From Acidimicrobiaceae bacterium (GTDB lineage Bacteria; Actinomycetota; Acidimicrobiia; Acidimicrobiales; Ilumatobacteraceae), in contig JACJWG010000002.1 in NCBI GenBank assembly GCA_020637235.1, forward strand, positions 372,001 to 436,000: 64,000 nt of DNA, given 5' to 3'. Below, piece after piece: positions 32,729 to 41,649 of the stretch. The first letter of the stretch is position 1. Every line of letters starts with the position of its first letter. The position numbers were made by a program, and so were the translations under genes. The notes beneath the pieces were generated by a model that had not been told where the DNA came from, did not search any database, and saw nothing but the letters and a program-made list of their open reading frames with translations.

Positions 32729-33898
32729 TCAGCCGAGACGCTCGATGATGGTGGCGTTCGCCATGCCGCCGCCCTCGCACATCGTCTGCAGGCCATAGCG
32801 CCCGCCGGTGCGTTCGAGTTCGTGCAACAGCGTCGTCATGAGGCGAGCGCCCGAACAGCCGAGCGGGTGTCCGATCGCGATGGCGCCGCCGTTCACGTTC
32901 ACCCGATCCATGTCGGGGTGCAGCTCACGCTCCCAGGCGAGCACCACCGAGGCGAAGGCCTCGTTGATCTCCACCAGGTCGATCTGGTCGAGGGTGAGGC
33001 CCGCTCGCGCGAGCACCTTCTCGGTGGCGGGGATCGGCGCGGTGAGCATCATCCGCGGGTCGTCGCCCGCGAGCGAGAAGTTCACGAAGCGGGCGCGTGG
33101 CGTGAGCCCCAGCCGGGTGGCGTGCTCCTCACTCATGATCAGCATCGCTGCAGCGCCGTCGGTGATCTGCGACGAGTTGCCGGCCGTGACCCGCCCCCCG
33201 TCCTCCTCGCTGCGGAACGCCGGCTTCAGGCGTCCGAGCGACTCCATCGAGGTGTCGCGGAGGCCTTCGTCGACGGTCATCAGGTCTCCGTTGGCGCCCA
33301 GCACGGGCACGATCTCACGTTCGAAGCGCCCCTCGGCCGTGGCGCGCGCGGCGAAGTGCTGCGAGCGCACCCCGAAGGCGTCCATCTCCTCGCGGGTGAT
33401 GTGCCAGCGGTCGGCGATCATCTCGGCCGAGATGCCCTGCGACACGAGACCCCCCTCCGGCGCGTACCGGGTGCCGATCGCCGGACCGAACGGGAAGCCG
33501 TACCTGCCGTCGACCATCGACGAGCCCATCGGCACCCGGGTCATCACCTCCACCCCGGCGGCCACCACCACGTCGTAGGCACCGGCCATCACCCCTTGGG
33601 CGGCGAAGTGGGCTGCCTGTTGGCTCGAGCCGCACTGCCGGTCGATGGTCGTGCCCGGGATCGTGTCGGGCCATCCGGCGGCGAGCACGGCGTTGCGGCC
33701 CACGTTCGCCGCCTGTTCGCCCACCTGCATGACGCAGCCCATGATCACGTCGTCGATCAGTGCCGGATCGATTCCGGTGCGCTCGACGAGGGCGCGCAGC
33801 GTGTGCGCGGCCAGATCGACCGGGTGCCACTCCTTCAACTGGCCGTTGCGGCGCCCGAGCGGGGTCCGGACGGCGTCGACGATGACCGCGGTGGGCAT
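32729..33898 (-). CDS. Thiolase / acetyl-CoA acyltransferase
   Basis: A 389-residue thiolase. The acylated Cys89 is in DRQCGSS, NEAFA carries the conserved Asn/Glu, and the C-terminal GHPLGCSGARLM motif supplies the catalytic His and second Cys. It would cleave 3-ketoacyl-CoA in beta-oxidation, or condense acyl-CoAs. The start ATG 33898 has a strong GAAGGAGGAGCC site. The frame is open upstream, but that portion overlaps the divergent fadD start and looks non-coding. Its closest context is the divergent acyl-CoA ligase, so fatty-acid activation and degradation are probably co-regulated. Confidence 0.93.
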   Translation of the reverse strand: MPTAVIVDAVRTPLGRRNGQLKEWHPVDLAAHTLRALVERTGIDPALIDDVIMGCVMQVGEQAANVGRNAVLAAGWPDTIPGTTIDRQCGSSQQAAHFAAQGVMAGAYDVVVAAGVEVMTRVPMGSSMVDGRYGFPFGPAIGTRYAPEGGLVSQGISAEMIADRWHITREEMDAFGVRSQHFAARATAEGRFEREIVPVLGANGDLMTVDEGLRDTSMESLGRLKPAFRSEEDGGRVTAGNSSQITDGAAAMLIMSEEHATRLGLTPRARFVNFSLAGDDPRMMLTAPIPATEKVLARAGLTLDQIDLVEINEAFASVVLAWERELHPDMDRVNVNGGAIAIGHPLGCSGARLMTTLLHELERTGGRYGLQTMCEGGGMANATIIERLG

Positions 33899-34040
33899 GG
33901 CTCCTCCTTCGCCACGACGTTGATGGGCACGCCGGTCGAGATCGCCGTCAGTCTGATCGGCCTCGGACGTGTGACCCAAACCGGACTCCGACCTCCGACA
34001 CGACGTCGCGGTTCCCCCGAACACGTGACAGACTTCACAC

Positions 34041-35861
34041 ATGGCAACTTCCGTAGCAGAGCTCGACGCCGTCGTCGCCGGGACGACGACGCCGAGGATG
34101 TTCCTCTCCCTGGTCGACGCCCACGGCGACGTCCCGGCCGTGCACTCGATGGCATCCGACACGCCCGGCAGCTGGAATCGTTGGACCTACGCCGAGCTGG
34201 GCGCGCAGACCGCCCGCGCGGCCGCCGGCTATCTCGCCCTCGGGGTGCAACGCGGCGAGCGCGTGCTGCTGATGATGCGCAACCGGCCCGACTTCCACTG
34301 GCTCGACCTCGGCGCCCAGTTCGTGCGCGCCACCCCGGTGAGCATCTACAACTCTTCGTCGCCCGAGGAGATCCAGTACCTCTCGCACCACGCGGAGGCA
34401 CGCATCGCGATCGTCGAGGATCTGGGTTTCCTCGATCGGATGCTGAAAGTTCGCGACGAGCTGCCGGAGTTGCAGCACATCTTCGTGATCGAGGCATCGC
34501 CCGACGGTCTCCCCGACGGCGTCCGGCCCGTGTCGGAACTGCTCGCACACGGCGAGGCCGATCTCGCCCAGCTCGCAGCCGACACCTCGCCCGACGACAT
34601 CGCGACGCTCATCTACACGAGCGGCACCACCGGGCCGCCGAAGGGTGTGATGATCAGCCAGTACAACGTCGTGTACACGGTCGAGTCGCTGAAGCGCTGC
34701 ATCGACTTCGACGACTACGTGGGCAAGCGAGCGGTGAGCTACCTGCCGATGGCCCACATCGCGGAGCGGATGATGAGCCATTACCAGGCGGCCATCCTCG
34801 GCTACTCGGTGTTCTGCTGCCCCGACCCCAACCAGCTCACGAGCTACCTGCGCGAGGTGCACCCCGAGATCCTGTTCGGCGTCCCCCGTGTGTGGGAGAA
34901 GGTGTACAACGGGGTGAACGCAGCGCTCGCCGCCGACCCGGAACGCAAGGCCAAGTTCGACGAGGGTCTGGCGGCAGCGCTCGCGATCAAGCAGGCCGAA
35001 CGGGACGGCACGGCCACCCAGGAACAGCTCGACACCTGGGCGTTCCTCGACGCGGTCGCGTTCTCGAACGTCCGGGCACTCGTCGGTCTCGACGCGGTGC
35101 AGGTGGGCGTCACGGGTGCGGCGGCCATCCCGCGCCCGGTGCTCGAGTGGTTCAACGCGATCGGCGTGCCGCTCAGCGAGATCTACGGCATGAGCGAGTC
35201 GAGCGGCCCGATGACGTGGTCGCCGAAGGCGAACCGTCCGGGCTCGGTCGGTCAGGAGATCCCCGGCTGCGAGGTGCGCATCGCCGACGACGGCGAGGTG
35301 ATCTGCCGCGGCGGCAACGTCTTCCAGGGCTACCTGAAGCAGCCGGACAAGACGGCCGAGACGCTGATCGACGGCTGGCTCCACAGCGGCGACATCGGCG
35401 AGATGGATGCCGACGGCTACGTGCGCATCGTCGACCGCAAGAAGGAGCTGATCATCACCTCGGGTGGCAAGAACATCAGTCCGGCGAACCTCGAGGCGGC
35501 ACTCAAGACGATCCCGTTGATCGGTCAGGCAGCTGCGATCGGTGACAACCGCAAGTTCTGCTCGGCGATCCTGGTGCTCGACCCCGAGGCCGCCACGGTG
35601 TGGGCGAAGGCACACGGACGCGACGGCGTGCCGTTCGCCGAGCTCGCCGGCGACGCCGAGGTGCTCGCCGAGGTGCAGGCCGGCGTCGACGAGATCAACC
35701 AGCAGTTCGCGCAGGTGGAGCAGATCAAGAAGTTCGTGCTCCTCGGCGAGGAGTGGATGCCCGACAGCGACCTGCTCACGCCGACGTCGAAGCTGAAGCG
35801 CCGCGGCGTGAACGCCCGCTACGCGGCCGAGATCGAATCGATGTACGCCGGGCTCGACTGA
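34041..35861 (+). CDS. fadD: Long-chain acyl-CoA synthetase (AMP-forming)
   Basis: A 606-residue adenylate-forming enzyme. Core motifs: LIYTSGTTGPPKGVM (phosphate-binding loop), IYGMSESSG, WLHSGDIGEMD (ATP-binding Asp), and VDRKKELIITSGGKN with the C-terminal domain rotation hinge. It activates fatty acids to acyl-CoA via acyl-AMP and resembles bubblegum/FadD15-like ligases in the extended region before the GGK hinge. ATG 34041 is 142 bases from the divergent thiolase start. Its 3' end overlaps the convergent unknown gene by 43 bases. Confidence 0.93.
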   Translation: MATSVAELDAVVAGTTTPRMFLSLVDAHGDVPAVHSMASDTPGSWNRWTYAELGAQTARAAAGYLALGVQRGERVLLMMRNRPDFHWLDLGAQFVRATPVSIYNSSSPEEIQYLSHHAEARIAIVEDLGFLDRMLKVRDELPELQHIFVIEASPDGLPDGVRPVSELLAHGEADLAQLAADTSPDDIATLIYTSGTTGPPKGVMISQYNVVYTVESLKRCIDFDDYVGKRAVSYLPMAHIAERMMSHYQAAILGYSVFCCPDPNQLTSYLREVHPEILFGVPRVWEKVYNGVNAALAADPERKAKFDEGLAAALAIKQAERDGTATQEQLDTWAFLDAVAFSNVRALVGLDAVQVGVTGAAAIPRPVLEWFNAIGVPLSEIYGMSESSGPMTWSPKANRPGSVGQEIPGCEVRIADDGEVICRGGNVFQGYLKQPDKTAETLIDGWLHSGDIGEMDADGYVRIVDRKKELIITSGGKNISPANLEAALKTIPLIGQAAAIGDNRKFCSAILVLDPEAATVWAKAHGRDGVPFAELAGDAEVLAEVQAGVDEINQQFAQVEQIKKFVLLGEEWMPDSDLLTPTSKLKRRGVNARYAAEIESMYAGLD

Positions 35862-36853
35862 TCGTCGGAGGTGCACGCGTCGGTGCGGGCGGTCACCGAC
35901 GCGTGCAGATCTCCGTCGGACGTGGCATCGGCCGCGGCCCCGCGGGTGGCGGTGGAACGGCTGAACACCACGAGGCGATCGTCGTGGACGACGGCGGCAC
36001 ACAGCTCGCCGTGTGATCGACCGAGGCGCAACTCGCCCCCGCCGTCGCGACGCACGACGATCCCGTCGTCGGCGACGCGACCCACGAGCCAGATGTCGTG
36101 GTTCCGCGTCACCACGGTGGCGGGTCGCAGGTCGGCCGCGAGCAGCGACATCGTCCAGCTGCGCCGCTCGGTGCCCGGCATGGTGCGCACGATGGTGTGG
36201 TCGCCGCTCGGCGAGGTGACCGCGAGCACCAGATCGCTCGCCCCGAGCGGCGCCGGCCCGGTGAGCGAGTGCGACGCGGTGAGCGGCACGCCGAGCGTGC
36301 GGGCGCGAAAGCGCGTCGGCCCATCGCGCCGGTCGGCTCCTTCGAGCAACGTCCATCCGACGGGCCGTCCTTCGACGACCACGGATCCGACGAGCGTGAT
36401 CGAGTCGTCGACCGCCGCGGCCCCGACGACGTGCAGGTGGGGATGATCGGACGCGAACGTCTCGTCGACCTCCCAGCTGCGCAGGTCGTGCGACACGGCG
36501 TGCCAGGGGCGGCCGTGGTGTGCACCGAAGACGTGCCAGTGCCGGTGATGCGCGACGAGTGCCGTGGGCACGATCGCCACCGGCAACATGCCGGTGGCGA
36601 CCAGGCGATCCGGCTCACCGCTCCACACCGTCGCCGCGCCGGTGTCGTCGCGACCGGCGACGGCCAGAGTCGAGCCGTCGCTCGCCGGGACCGGCATCCC
36701 GACGAGCAACGGCCCGACGATCTCGTCCACCCTCGTCACCGGCGCGGGCGCCACACCGTCGAGGTCGACGACGTGGAGCCGGCAGCCGCGCTCGGGGGCA
36801 TCGCCCCGGGAGGTGGCGGCGTCGGCGGTGGGGTCCGACGGTGGCACGATCAT
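35819..36853 (-). CDS. Unknown beta-rich protein at the end of the sigma-factor unit
   Basis: A 344-residue protein from ATG 36853 with no signal peptide or helices. Repeated beta-strand-like segments (VVDLDGVAPAPV, WHAVSHDLRSWEV, DIWLVGRVADDG) suggest a beta-propeller of several blades, although no catalytic motif is recognised. It is 8 bases behind the secreted-protein gene, in the same probable transcript as the sigma/anti-sigma pair. The last 14 codons overlap the convergent fadD gene. The fold assignment is inference. Confidence 0.62.
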   Translation of the reverse strand: MIVPPSDPTADAATSRGDAPERGCRLHVVDLDGVAPAPVTRVDEIVGPLLVGMPVPASDGSTLAVAGRDDTGAATVWSGEPDRLVATGMLPVAIVPTALVAHHRHWHVFGAHHGRPWHAVSHDLRSWEVDETFASDHPHLHVVGAAAVDDSITLVGSVVVEGRPVGWTLLEGADRRDGPTRFRARTLGVPLTASHSLTGPAPLGASDLVLAVTSPSGDHTIVRTMPGTERRSWTMSLLAADLRPATVVTRNHDIWLVGRVADDGIVVRRDGGGELRLGRSHGELCAAVVHDDRLVVFSRSTATRGAAADATSDGDLHASVTARTDACTSDDQSSPAYIDSISAA

Positions 36854-36861
36854 GCGGACGA

Positions 36862-37464
36862 TCAGCTCCCGATGAAGACGCTGCTCACCCGGTTGTCCCA
36901 CCCGGCGAGCATCGAGGCGCTCGACGCGCCGGCCCAGGTGGCGCCGCCGTACTGGGGTGCGCCGCCGTTGTTGAGGTCGTAGAAGGTCGATCCGCAGGCA
37001 CCGATCCGGTAGCTGCTCGTGATGTTGTTGAAGCCGTAGTTCGAGAGGTTGAGGAAGCTGAACTGGGTGCTCAGCCAGAGCACCGATCCCGAGTAGCTGG
37101 TGCCCGAGTACAGCCGGACCGACGAACTGCACGCTGCGCGGCGCCACCCGCTGGTCGTCGTGCCGTCGCCGGTCGGCTCGCTCGGCGCGCCGAGCGCGGC
37201 GAGCATGGCTGCCTCGTCGTCGAAGCAGGTGGAGACGACCCCGTCGCTGTAGCAGGCTCGAGCTCCGTCCCAGCCGTTGCGCAGGTCGATCGTGTCGCCC
37301 TCGTAGTCGGCCAACCAGGGCGTCGGGGTACCGGCCTGGTCGGCCCCGTCGTCGACGTCGACGGCGTGCGCTACCGGCGCGCCGGCGAGTGCCACGGCGA
37401 CGACACCCGCGAGCCGGGCGAGCCGGGCGAGCCTCGGGCGGCGGGAGATGCGATGGTGGCTCAT
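36862..37464 (-). CDS. Secreted Cys-containing protein, peptidase-inhibitor I36/crystallin-like
   Basis: A 200-residue secreted protein. An Arg-rich signal peptide (RPRLARLARLAGVVAVALAG) ends near APVAHAV. The mature part has four Cys (RACYSDG, VVSTCFDDE, RAACSSS and IGACGST) and Tyr/Ser/Asn-rich strands (VRLYSGTSYSGS, WLSTQFSFLNLSNYGFNN). The layout resembles small peptidase-inhibitor I36 and beta/gamma-crystallin-like proteins, but this is a weak match. It sits 14 bases behind the anti-sigma-like gene, so it may be an effector of the ECF response. Confidence 0.62.
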   Translation of the reverse strand: MSHHRISRRPRLARLARLAGVVAVALAGAPVAHAVDVDDGADQAGTPTPWLADYEGDTIDLRNGWDGARACYSDGVVSTCFDDEAAMLAALGAPSEPTGDGTTTSGWRRAACSSSVRLYSGTSYSGSVLWLSTQFSFLNLSNYGFNNITSSYRIGACGSTFYDLNNGGAPQYGGATWAGASSASMLAGWDNRVSSVFIGS

Positions 37465-37478
37465 GGGTCCTCGGTTCG

Positions 37479-38279
37479 TCAGGGGACGGCGATCGGGGAC
37501 GTGCGCAGCACGACCCGTTCGATGGTGGGGTCGACGGCCGCGGCAGCGCACGGCGCATCGGGGTCGGCGAGCTCGATCGACCAGGTGTCGGCGAGTCCGA
37601 GGTCGCGGAGCAGTCCCTCCGCGCGGGTGAGCACGTCGTCGACGGAACGGCAGCGTTCGGTGTTCGCGAAGGCCTCCAGCTCGGTCGCGAGTGTCACCTC
37701 CGGACGATCGCCCAGGTTCGTCTCGGCCGCGACCATGCCGAAGTCGCCGCAGACCTGGCCGTCTTCGACGGGAATCACCTCCACCAGCGCCAACCGGCCG
37801 GTGCATGCGAGCAATGGTGGAACCTCGGTCGCAGGCCCCTCCGTGCCGCCCGACGGCAGCGAACCGTCCCGCCACCACTCGACGCACTGCTCGACGGGGT
37901 CACCGACGAGCTCGACCGCGATGGTGACACCCGAGCCGTCGGCCGCCGATCGGCAGAGCAGGTCGCCCGCGGGGTCCGCCGGGGCGTCGCGAGGCAGCGC
38001 AGCCACGCCGACACCACCCACCAGCGTCGTCGCGACCGCCGCAGCGGCCCACCGGCGGCGTCGACGCTGCGACGCCCGCGCGACCATCGGCGACGAACGA
38101 CGAGCACGCGACACCGGCACCACGGGCGAGCGGCCGGCGAACGAGTCGAGGAGGATGCTGTCGACCAGGTCGTCGGCGTCGATCGTCGGTCGGTCGGCCA
38201 GAGCGACCGCGCGGGCGTGATCGCGCAGCACGTCGAAGGGGTCGGCGGCGCCGCCCGGTTCGCGATCCCGGTGGTTCAT
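37479..38279 (-). CDS. Membrane anti-sigma-like protein
   Basis: A 266-residue protein. The N-terminal cytoplasmic part (about 1-80) is followed by one hydrophobic stretch (WAAAAVATTLVGGVGVAAL, about 83-101) and a secreted C-terminal domain with several Cys. Starting at ATG 38279 it overlaps the ECF sigma stop by 4 bases, the usual arrangement of sigma/anti-sigma pairs. No zinc-binding HxxxCxxC anti-sigma motif is visible, so it is not a classic ZAS protein; sigma binding is inferred from position only. Confidence 0.65.
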   Translation of the reverse strand: MNHRDREPGGAADPFDVLRDHARAVALADRPTIDADDLVDSILLDSFAGRSPVVPVSRARRSSPMVARASQRRRRRWAAAAVATTLVGGVGVAALPRDAPADPAGDLLCRSAADGSGVTIAVELVGDPVEQCVEWWRDGSLPSGGTEGPATEVPPLLACTGRLALVEVIPVEDGQVCGDFGMVAAETNLGDRPEVTLATELEAFANTERCRSVDDVLTRAEGLLRDLGLADTWSIELADPDAPCAAAAVDPTIERVVLRTSPIAVP

Positions 38280-38839
38280 CCGTCGCCCTCGCTCGTCGGT
38301 GAGTCGGACGACTCGGCGACGACCTTGCGGAGACGGGCCCGAGCGCGATGCACGCGCATCGCCGCAGTCTTCGCCGTGACGCCGAGGATCTCGCCGAGTT
38401 GCTCGGGCGTCAGGTCGTCGATCGCGGTCATCAGCAGCACCTCGCGGTCGCTCGGCGCGAGCGAGCCGAGGGCCTGCAACACGGCGCGCAGTTCGATGCC
38501 GGCGTCGTGGTCCGGCGGTGGGGCCGGGGCGAGCGGTGGCAGACGAGCCACCTTGTCGTTGAGTGCCTGCCATCGACGCTCGCCCCGACGGCCGTTGAAC
38601 ACGACGTAGCGCGCGGCGGCACGGAGCCAGGTGCCCGCGTGGTCGGGATCGATGTCGTCGAGACGCTGCCACGCCGCCGTGAGCGCGTCGTTCACGACGG
38701 ATTCGGCGTCGGCCTGCGGGTAGACGAACCGGACGTGTGCGAGCAGGCTGCGCTGATGCGCGTGCACGAGACGGCGGAAACGGTGCTCCGCGTCCTCGTC
38801 AGCGGCTTCGGCGGCGCGCCAGGACGTCATCACAGACAC
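38276..38839 (-). CDS. ECF-type RNA polymerase sigma factor
   Basis: A 187-residue sigma-70 ECF factor. The sigma-2 region (FRRLVHAHQRSLLAHVRFVY with downstream DAESVVNDALTAAWQRL) and sigma-4 region (SDREVLLMTAIDDLTPEQLG, then GVTAKTAAMRVHRARARLR) are visible. It would direct polymerase to promoters of the downstream secreted gene or others. Start is ATG 38839 (or ATG 38830); the stop overlaps the next gene. The promoter is not obvious. I think the four genes 38839 to 35819 form one unit. Confidence 0.9.
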   Translation of the reverse strand: MSVMTSWRAAEAADEDAEHRFRRLVHAHQRSLLAHVRFVYPQADAESVVNDALTAAWQRLDDIDPDHAGTWLRAAARYVVFNGRRGERRWQALNDKVARLPPLAPAPPPDHDAGIELRAVLQALGSLAPSDREVLLMTAIDDLTPEQLGEILGVTAKTAAMRVHRARARLRKVVAESSDSPTSEGDG

Positions 38840-38923
38840 TCAATGTCCGGCAGGGCCGCGACGACCACCGCATGCCGAAGATTTTTCCGGCGACGAGCCG
38901 AGCGTCGTGGCCCCGGGAGGAGA

Positions 38924-39361
38924 TCAGCGGGCGAGCTTCGACAGCAGACGCTGCAACGCCACGAGGTCGCTGTCGGTGACGACGTGCGCGAAGTGCCGCT
39001 GCACGGCGCGCCGGTAGATCACGTTGACGTCACGCCAGAAGAGCCGGCCGTCCCTGGTGAGCTGCACGGTGACCGCGCGGCGATCACCGCCGTCGGGGCC
39101 GCTGTCGCGCACGACGTGGCCGGCCTCCTCCATGCGGTCGAGCCGGCGGCTGAGGCTCGACGGCACGTCGTCGAGCTCGTGGCAGAGCTCGCTGACGCGG
39201 AGCGATCCACCCGCGCGCTGCAGCGCCGACATCACGTCGAACCACCGCAACGGGATGTCGTACGCGTCCATCAGGTCGGCGTCGATCCGACGCTCGATCG
39301 ACGTCGCCGTGACGAGCAGGTCGCGCATCAGCGCGATGCGTTCGGCGTCGAGACGAGGCAC
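38924..39361 (-). CDS. MarR-family transcriptional regulator
   Basis: A 145-residue winged-helix protein with MarR layout: an N-terminal dimer helix (IALMRDLLVTATSIERRIDA), then VSELCHELDDVPSSLSRRL DRM (HTH recognition helix) and wing (GHVVRDSGPDGGDRRAVTV), then a C-terminal helix. It lies 30 bases after the aminotransferase stop on the same strand and may regulate that gene in response to its substrate. The ligand is unknown. Confidence 0.9.
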   Translation of the reverse strand: MPRLDAERIALMRDLLVTATSIERRIDADLMDAYDIPLRWFDVMSALQRAGGSLRVSELCHELDDVPSSLSRRLDRMEEAGHVVRDSGPDGGDRRAVTVQLTRDGRLFWRDVNVIYRRAVQRHFAHVVTDSDLVALQRLLSKLAR

Positions 39362-39391
39362 GGGCGGCTCCGCTCCGGACCGGCCGGTGGG

Positions 39392-40621
39392 TCAGGCCGT
39401 GGCCTTGAGTGCGGCACCGAATGCGGCGAGCGCCAAGTCGATCTCGTGTTCGTCCACGACGAGCGGCGGCATCCACCGCAGGGTGCGGCCGTAGGTGCCG
39501 GCGTTCATCAGGATCAGCCGACCCTCCTCGAAGCAGTGCTTCGTGACCGCGGCGACGCGTGCAGCGTCGGTGAACTCGGTGCCGACCATCAGGCCGAGGC
39601 CGCGCACCTGGGCGATGACGTCGTGCTCGCGCTGGAGCTCGCTGATGCCGGCCCGCAGCTGCTCGCCGCGGGCGTTCACGTTGGCGAGGAACGCCGGGTC
39701 GCTCATGATCTCGATCGTCGCGAGCGCCGCCGCGCACCCCATCGAGTTGCCGCCGTACGTGCCGCCGTGGCTGCCCGTCGGCCATGCGTCGTCGAGCTCG
39801 CGCCGGGTGCCGAGCGCCGCGAACGGGAAGCCGCTGGCGATGCCCTTGGCCATGCAGATGATGTCGGGCTCGATGCCGTAGTGCTCGACCGCGAACATCT
39901 TCCCGGTGCGGCCGAAACCGCTCTGCACCTCGTCGGCGATGAACAGGATGCCGTGCTGGCGGCACCGCTCGACGATGCCCTGGATGAACGCAGGCGGAGC
40001 CGGTACGTAGCCGCCCTCGCCGAGCACCGGCTCGAGGATCACCGCAGCGGTCTCCTCGGGGGCGGTCATCGCCTTCAGCAGGTGGTCGAACCCGTGCAGC
40101 GCAGCAGCCACCTCGGCGTCCTGGTCGGCAGCCATCGGGTCGGGATAGGGGGCGACGAACACACCGGCGGGCAGCGGCGCGTGTCCGGCGCGATATCCGG
40201 TCTTCGACGTGGTCATCGCCATCGCCAGGTGGGTGCGCCCGTGGAAGCTGCCGCTGAACACGATCACGTGCGGCCGCTTGGTGGCCTGCTTGGCCAGCTT
40301 CACCGCGGCCTCCGTGATCTCGGCCCCCGAATTCGCATAGAAGAACGTGTCGATGCCGGCCGGCGTGATCTCGGCCAGCTTGGCCGCGAGCGGTTCGAGC
40401 AGGTCGTGCTTGAACACGTTCACCTGGGCGTGGATGAATCGCTGGGCCTGGTCGGCGATCGCCTTCGCGACGGCGGGGTGGGCGTGCCCGGTGGAGTTGA
40501 CCGCGATGCCCGCCGCGAAGTCGAGGTACTCCTCGCCGTCGGTGGTGGTGACCCAGCACCCATGACCGCTGGCCACCTGCAGCGGCGTGACCGAGAACCA
40601 GACGTTCGACAGATGCGACAT
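39392..40621 (-). CDS. Class III aminotransferase (GABA transaminase-like)
   Basis: A 409-residue PLP enzyme. Motifs: FYANSGAEITEAA, VFSGSFHGRT, LFIADEVQSGFGRTG, and the PLP lysine in CMAKGIASGFP. The pattern EPVLGEGGYVPAP and the GHAHP segment suit 4-aminobutyrate or omega-amino-acid transaminases. The substrate is not certain. ATG 40621 preceded by TACGCT at 7 bases; a longer start at 40651 is less likely. It is first in a unit with the MarR gene. Confidence 0.9.
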   Translation of the reverse strand: MSHLSNVWFSVTPLQVASGHGCWVTTTDGEEYLDFAAGIAVNSTGHAHPAVAKAIADQAQRFIHAQVNVFKHDLLEPLAAKLAEITPAGIDTFFYANSGAEITEAAVKLAKQATKRPHVIVFSGSFHGRTHLAMAMTTSKTGYRAGHAPLPAGVFVAPYPDPMAADQDAEVAAALHGFDHLLKAMTAPEETAAVILEPVLGEGGYVPAPPAFIQGIVERCRQHGILFIADEVQSGFGRTGKMFAVEHYGIEPDIICMAKGIASGFPFAALGTRRELDDAWPTGSHGGTYGGNSMGCAAALATIEIMSDPAFLANVNARGEQLRAGISELQREHDVIAQVRGLGLMVGTEFTDAARVAAVTKHCFEEGRLILMNAGTYGRTLRWMPPLVVDEHEIDLALAAFGAALKATA

Positions 40622-40628
40622 GGCCACG

Positions 40629-40634
40629 AGCGTA
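40629..40634 (-). promoter_or_regulatory. -10 element of the aminotransferase-marR unit
   Basis: TACGCT, 7 bases before ATG 40621. Confidence 0.4.
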
Positions 40635-40664
40635 GTTCTCCCGCAGGTCACACGGGCCGTGTGC

Positions 40665-41585
40665 TCAGATCTGCACCTGGATCAGCTCGCCGCCCGGCGT
40701 GTACTCGGCGTACCCACCGAGATGGCGCGGTCCGTTCACGTACACCCGGATGGTGACCGAGAAGGAGGGGTCGAACACGGACCGCTCGACGATCACGTGG
40801 GTGACCGCGGGCTCCTCGATCTCGGGCATGCGCGTGACCGCATCGGCGGCGAGCGCCGCGATCGTCGTCCAGTCGACCTCAGCGCTCGAGTACAGGCTCG
40901 ACGCGAGGTCCCCCGGCCCGGCGAACACGACCGGGTCGGGCCCGTCGACCTCGCCCCTGCGGTAGTCGTAGGCGTCGACGTTCGCCGGTTCGGTCGCGCT
41001 CTGCGCCTGCGCCAGCACGTACTCGGGGTAGAGCACCACACGCAGCAGGCTGCTCGGCGACACGCCGACGGCCTGCTCGATCGCGTCGATCGCCTGTGCG
41101 GCGGGCCCGGGCTCGAACAACGACACCGGTGCGGTGGGCGCCGTGAGCGGCACGACCTCCGACGCGGGGACCGGTGACGATGCCGCGCTGGGCAGGTCCT
41201 CCGCACCGGACGCGGCGACCGACACCGACGGGACGTCGTCCGTGCCCGTCGAGCCCTCACCGCGCGCCATCAGCACGAGGAACACCGAGCCACCGACGAT
41301 CGCCATCACCACCACGGCGGCGATGGCGATGCCGAGCGCTGCGCCACGTGCCGGCCGGGCCGGAGCCAGCGCGGTGTACTGCCCGCCGGGCGGTGGGGCG
41401 AAACCGGGCTGGTCGAACGGCGACGACGGAGCGCCCACCGGCGCGCCCGACGAGTCGAGTGAGTCGAGGAACTGAGCCGTCGTGGGCGGGGTGCCGCCGT
41501 CGCCGGGGATCGGGGTCGATCGCGGTCGGGCCGGCTCACCACCGGGGAGACCACCCGGCGGCGGAGGCGGCGGGACGAACGACAT
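40665..41585 (-). CDS. Pro-rich single-helix membrane protein, function unknown
   Basis: A 306-residue protein. The N-terminal cytoplasmic part (MSFVPPPPPPGGLPG, about 1-85) is proline- and glycine-rich; one helix (ALGIAIAAVVVMAIVGGSVF) follows, then a Ser/Ala/Pro-rich segment and an extracytoplasmic alpha/beta domain (about 170-306). The layout resembles actinobacterial DUF-type membrane proteins with a disordered cytoplasmic head, but I do not recognise the domain. Start ATG 41585 with TATGCT 6 bases upstream. It has no clear partner gene. Confidence 0.7.
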   Translation of the reverse strand: MSFVPPPPPPGGLPGGEPARPRSTPIPGDGGTPPTTAQFLDSLDSSGAPVGAPSSPFDQPGFAPPPGGQYTALAPARPARGAALGIAIAAVVVMAIVGGSVFLVLMARGEGSTGTDDVPSVSVAASGAEDLPSAASSPVPASEVVPLTAPTAPVSLFEPGPAAQAIDAIEQAVGVSPSSLLRVVLYPEYVLAQAQSATEPANVDAYDYRRGEVDGPDPVVFAGPGDLASSLYSSAEVDWTTIAALAADAVTRMPEIEEPAVTHVIVERSVFDPSFSVTIRVYVNGPRHLGGYAEYTPGGELIQVQI

Positions 41586-41591
41586 CGCCGC

Positions 41592-41597
41592 AGCATA
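41592..41597 (-). promoter_or_regulatory. -10 element of the Pro-rich membrane protein gene
   Basis: TATGCT, 6 bases before ATG 41585. Confidence 0.4.
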
Positions 41598-41649
41598 CGA
41601 CGGCCGTGCCGGCCGCTCGGCGTGGGCGGCCGGCGGCGGTCGGCTCGAC

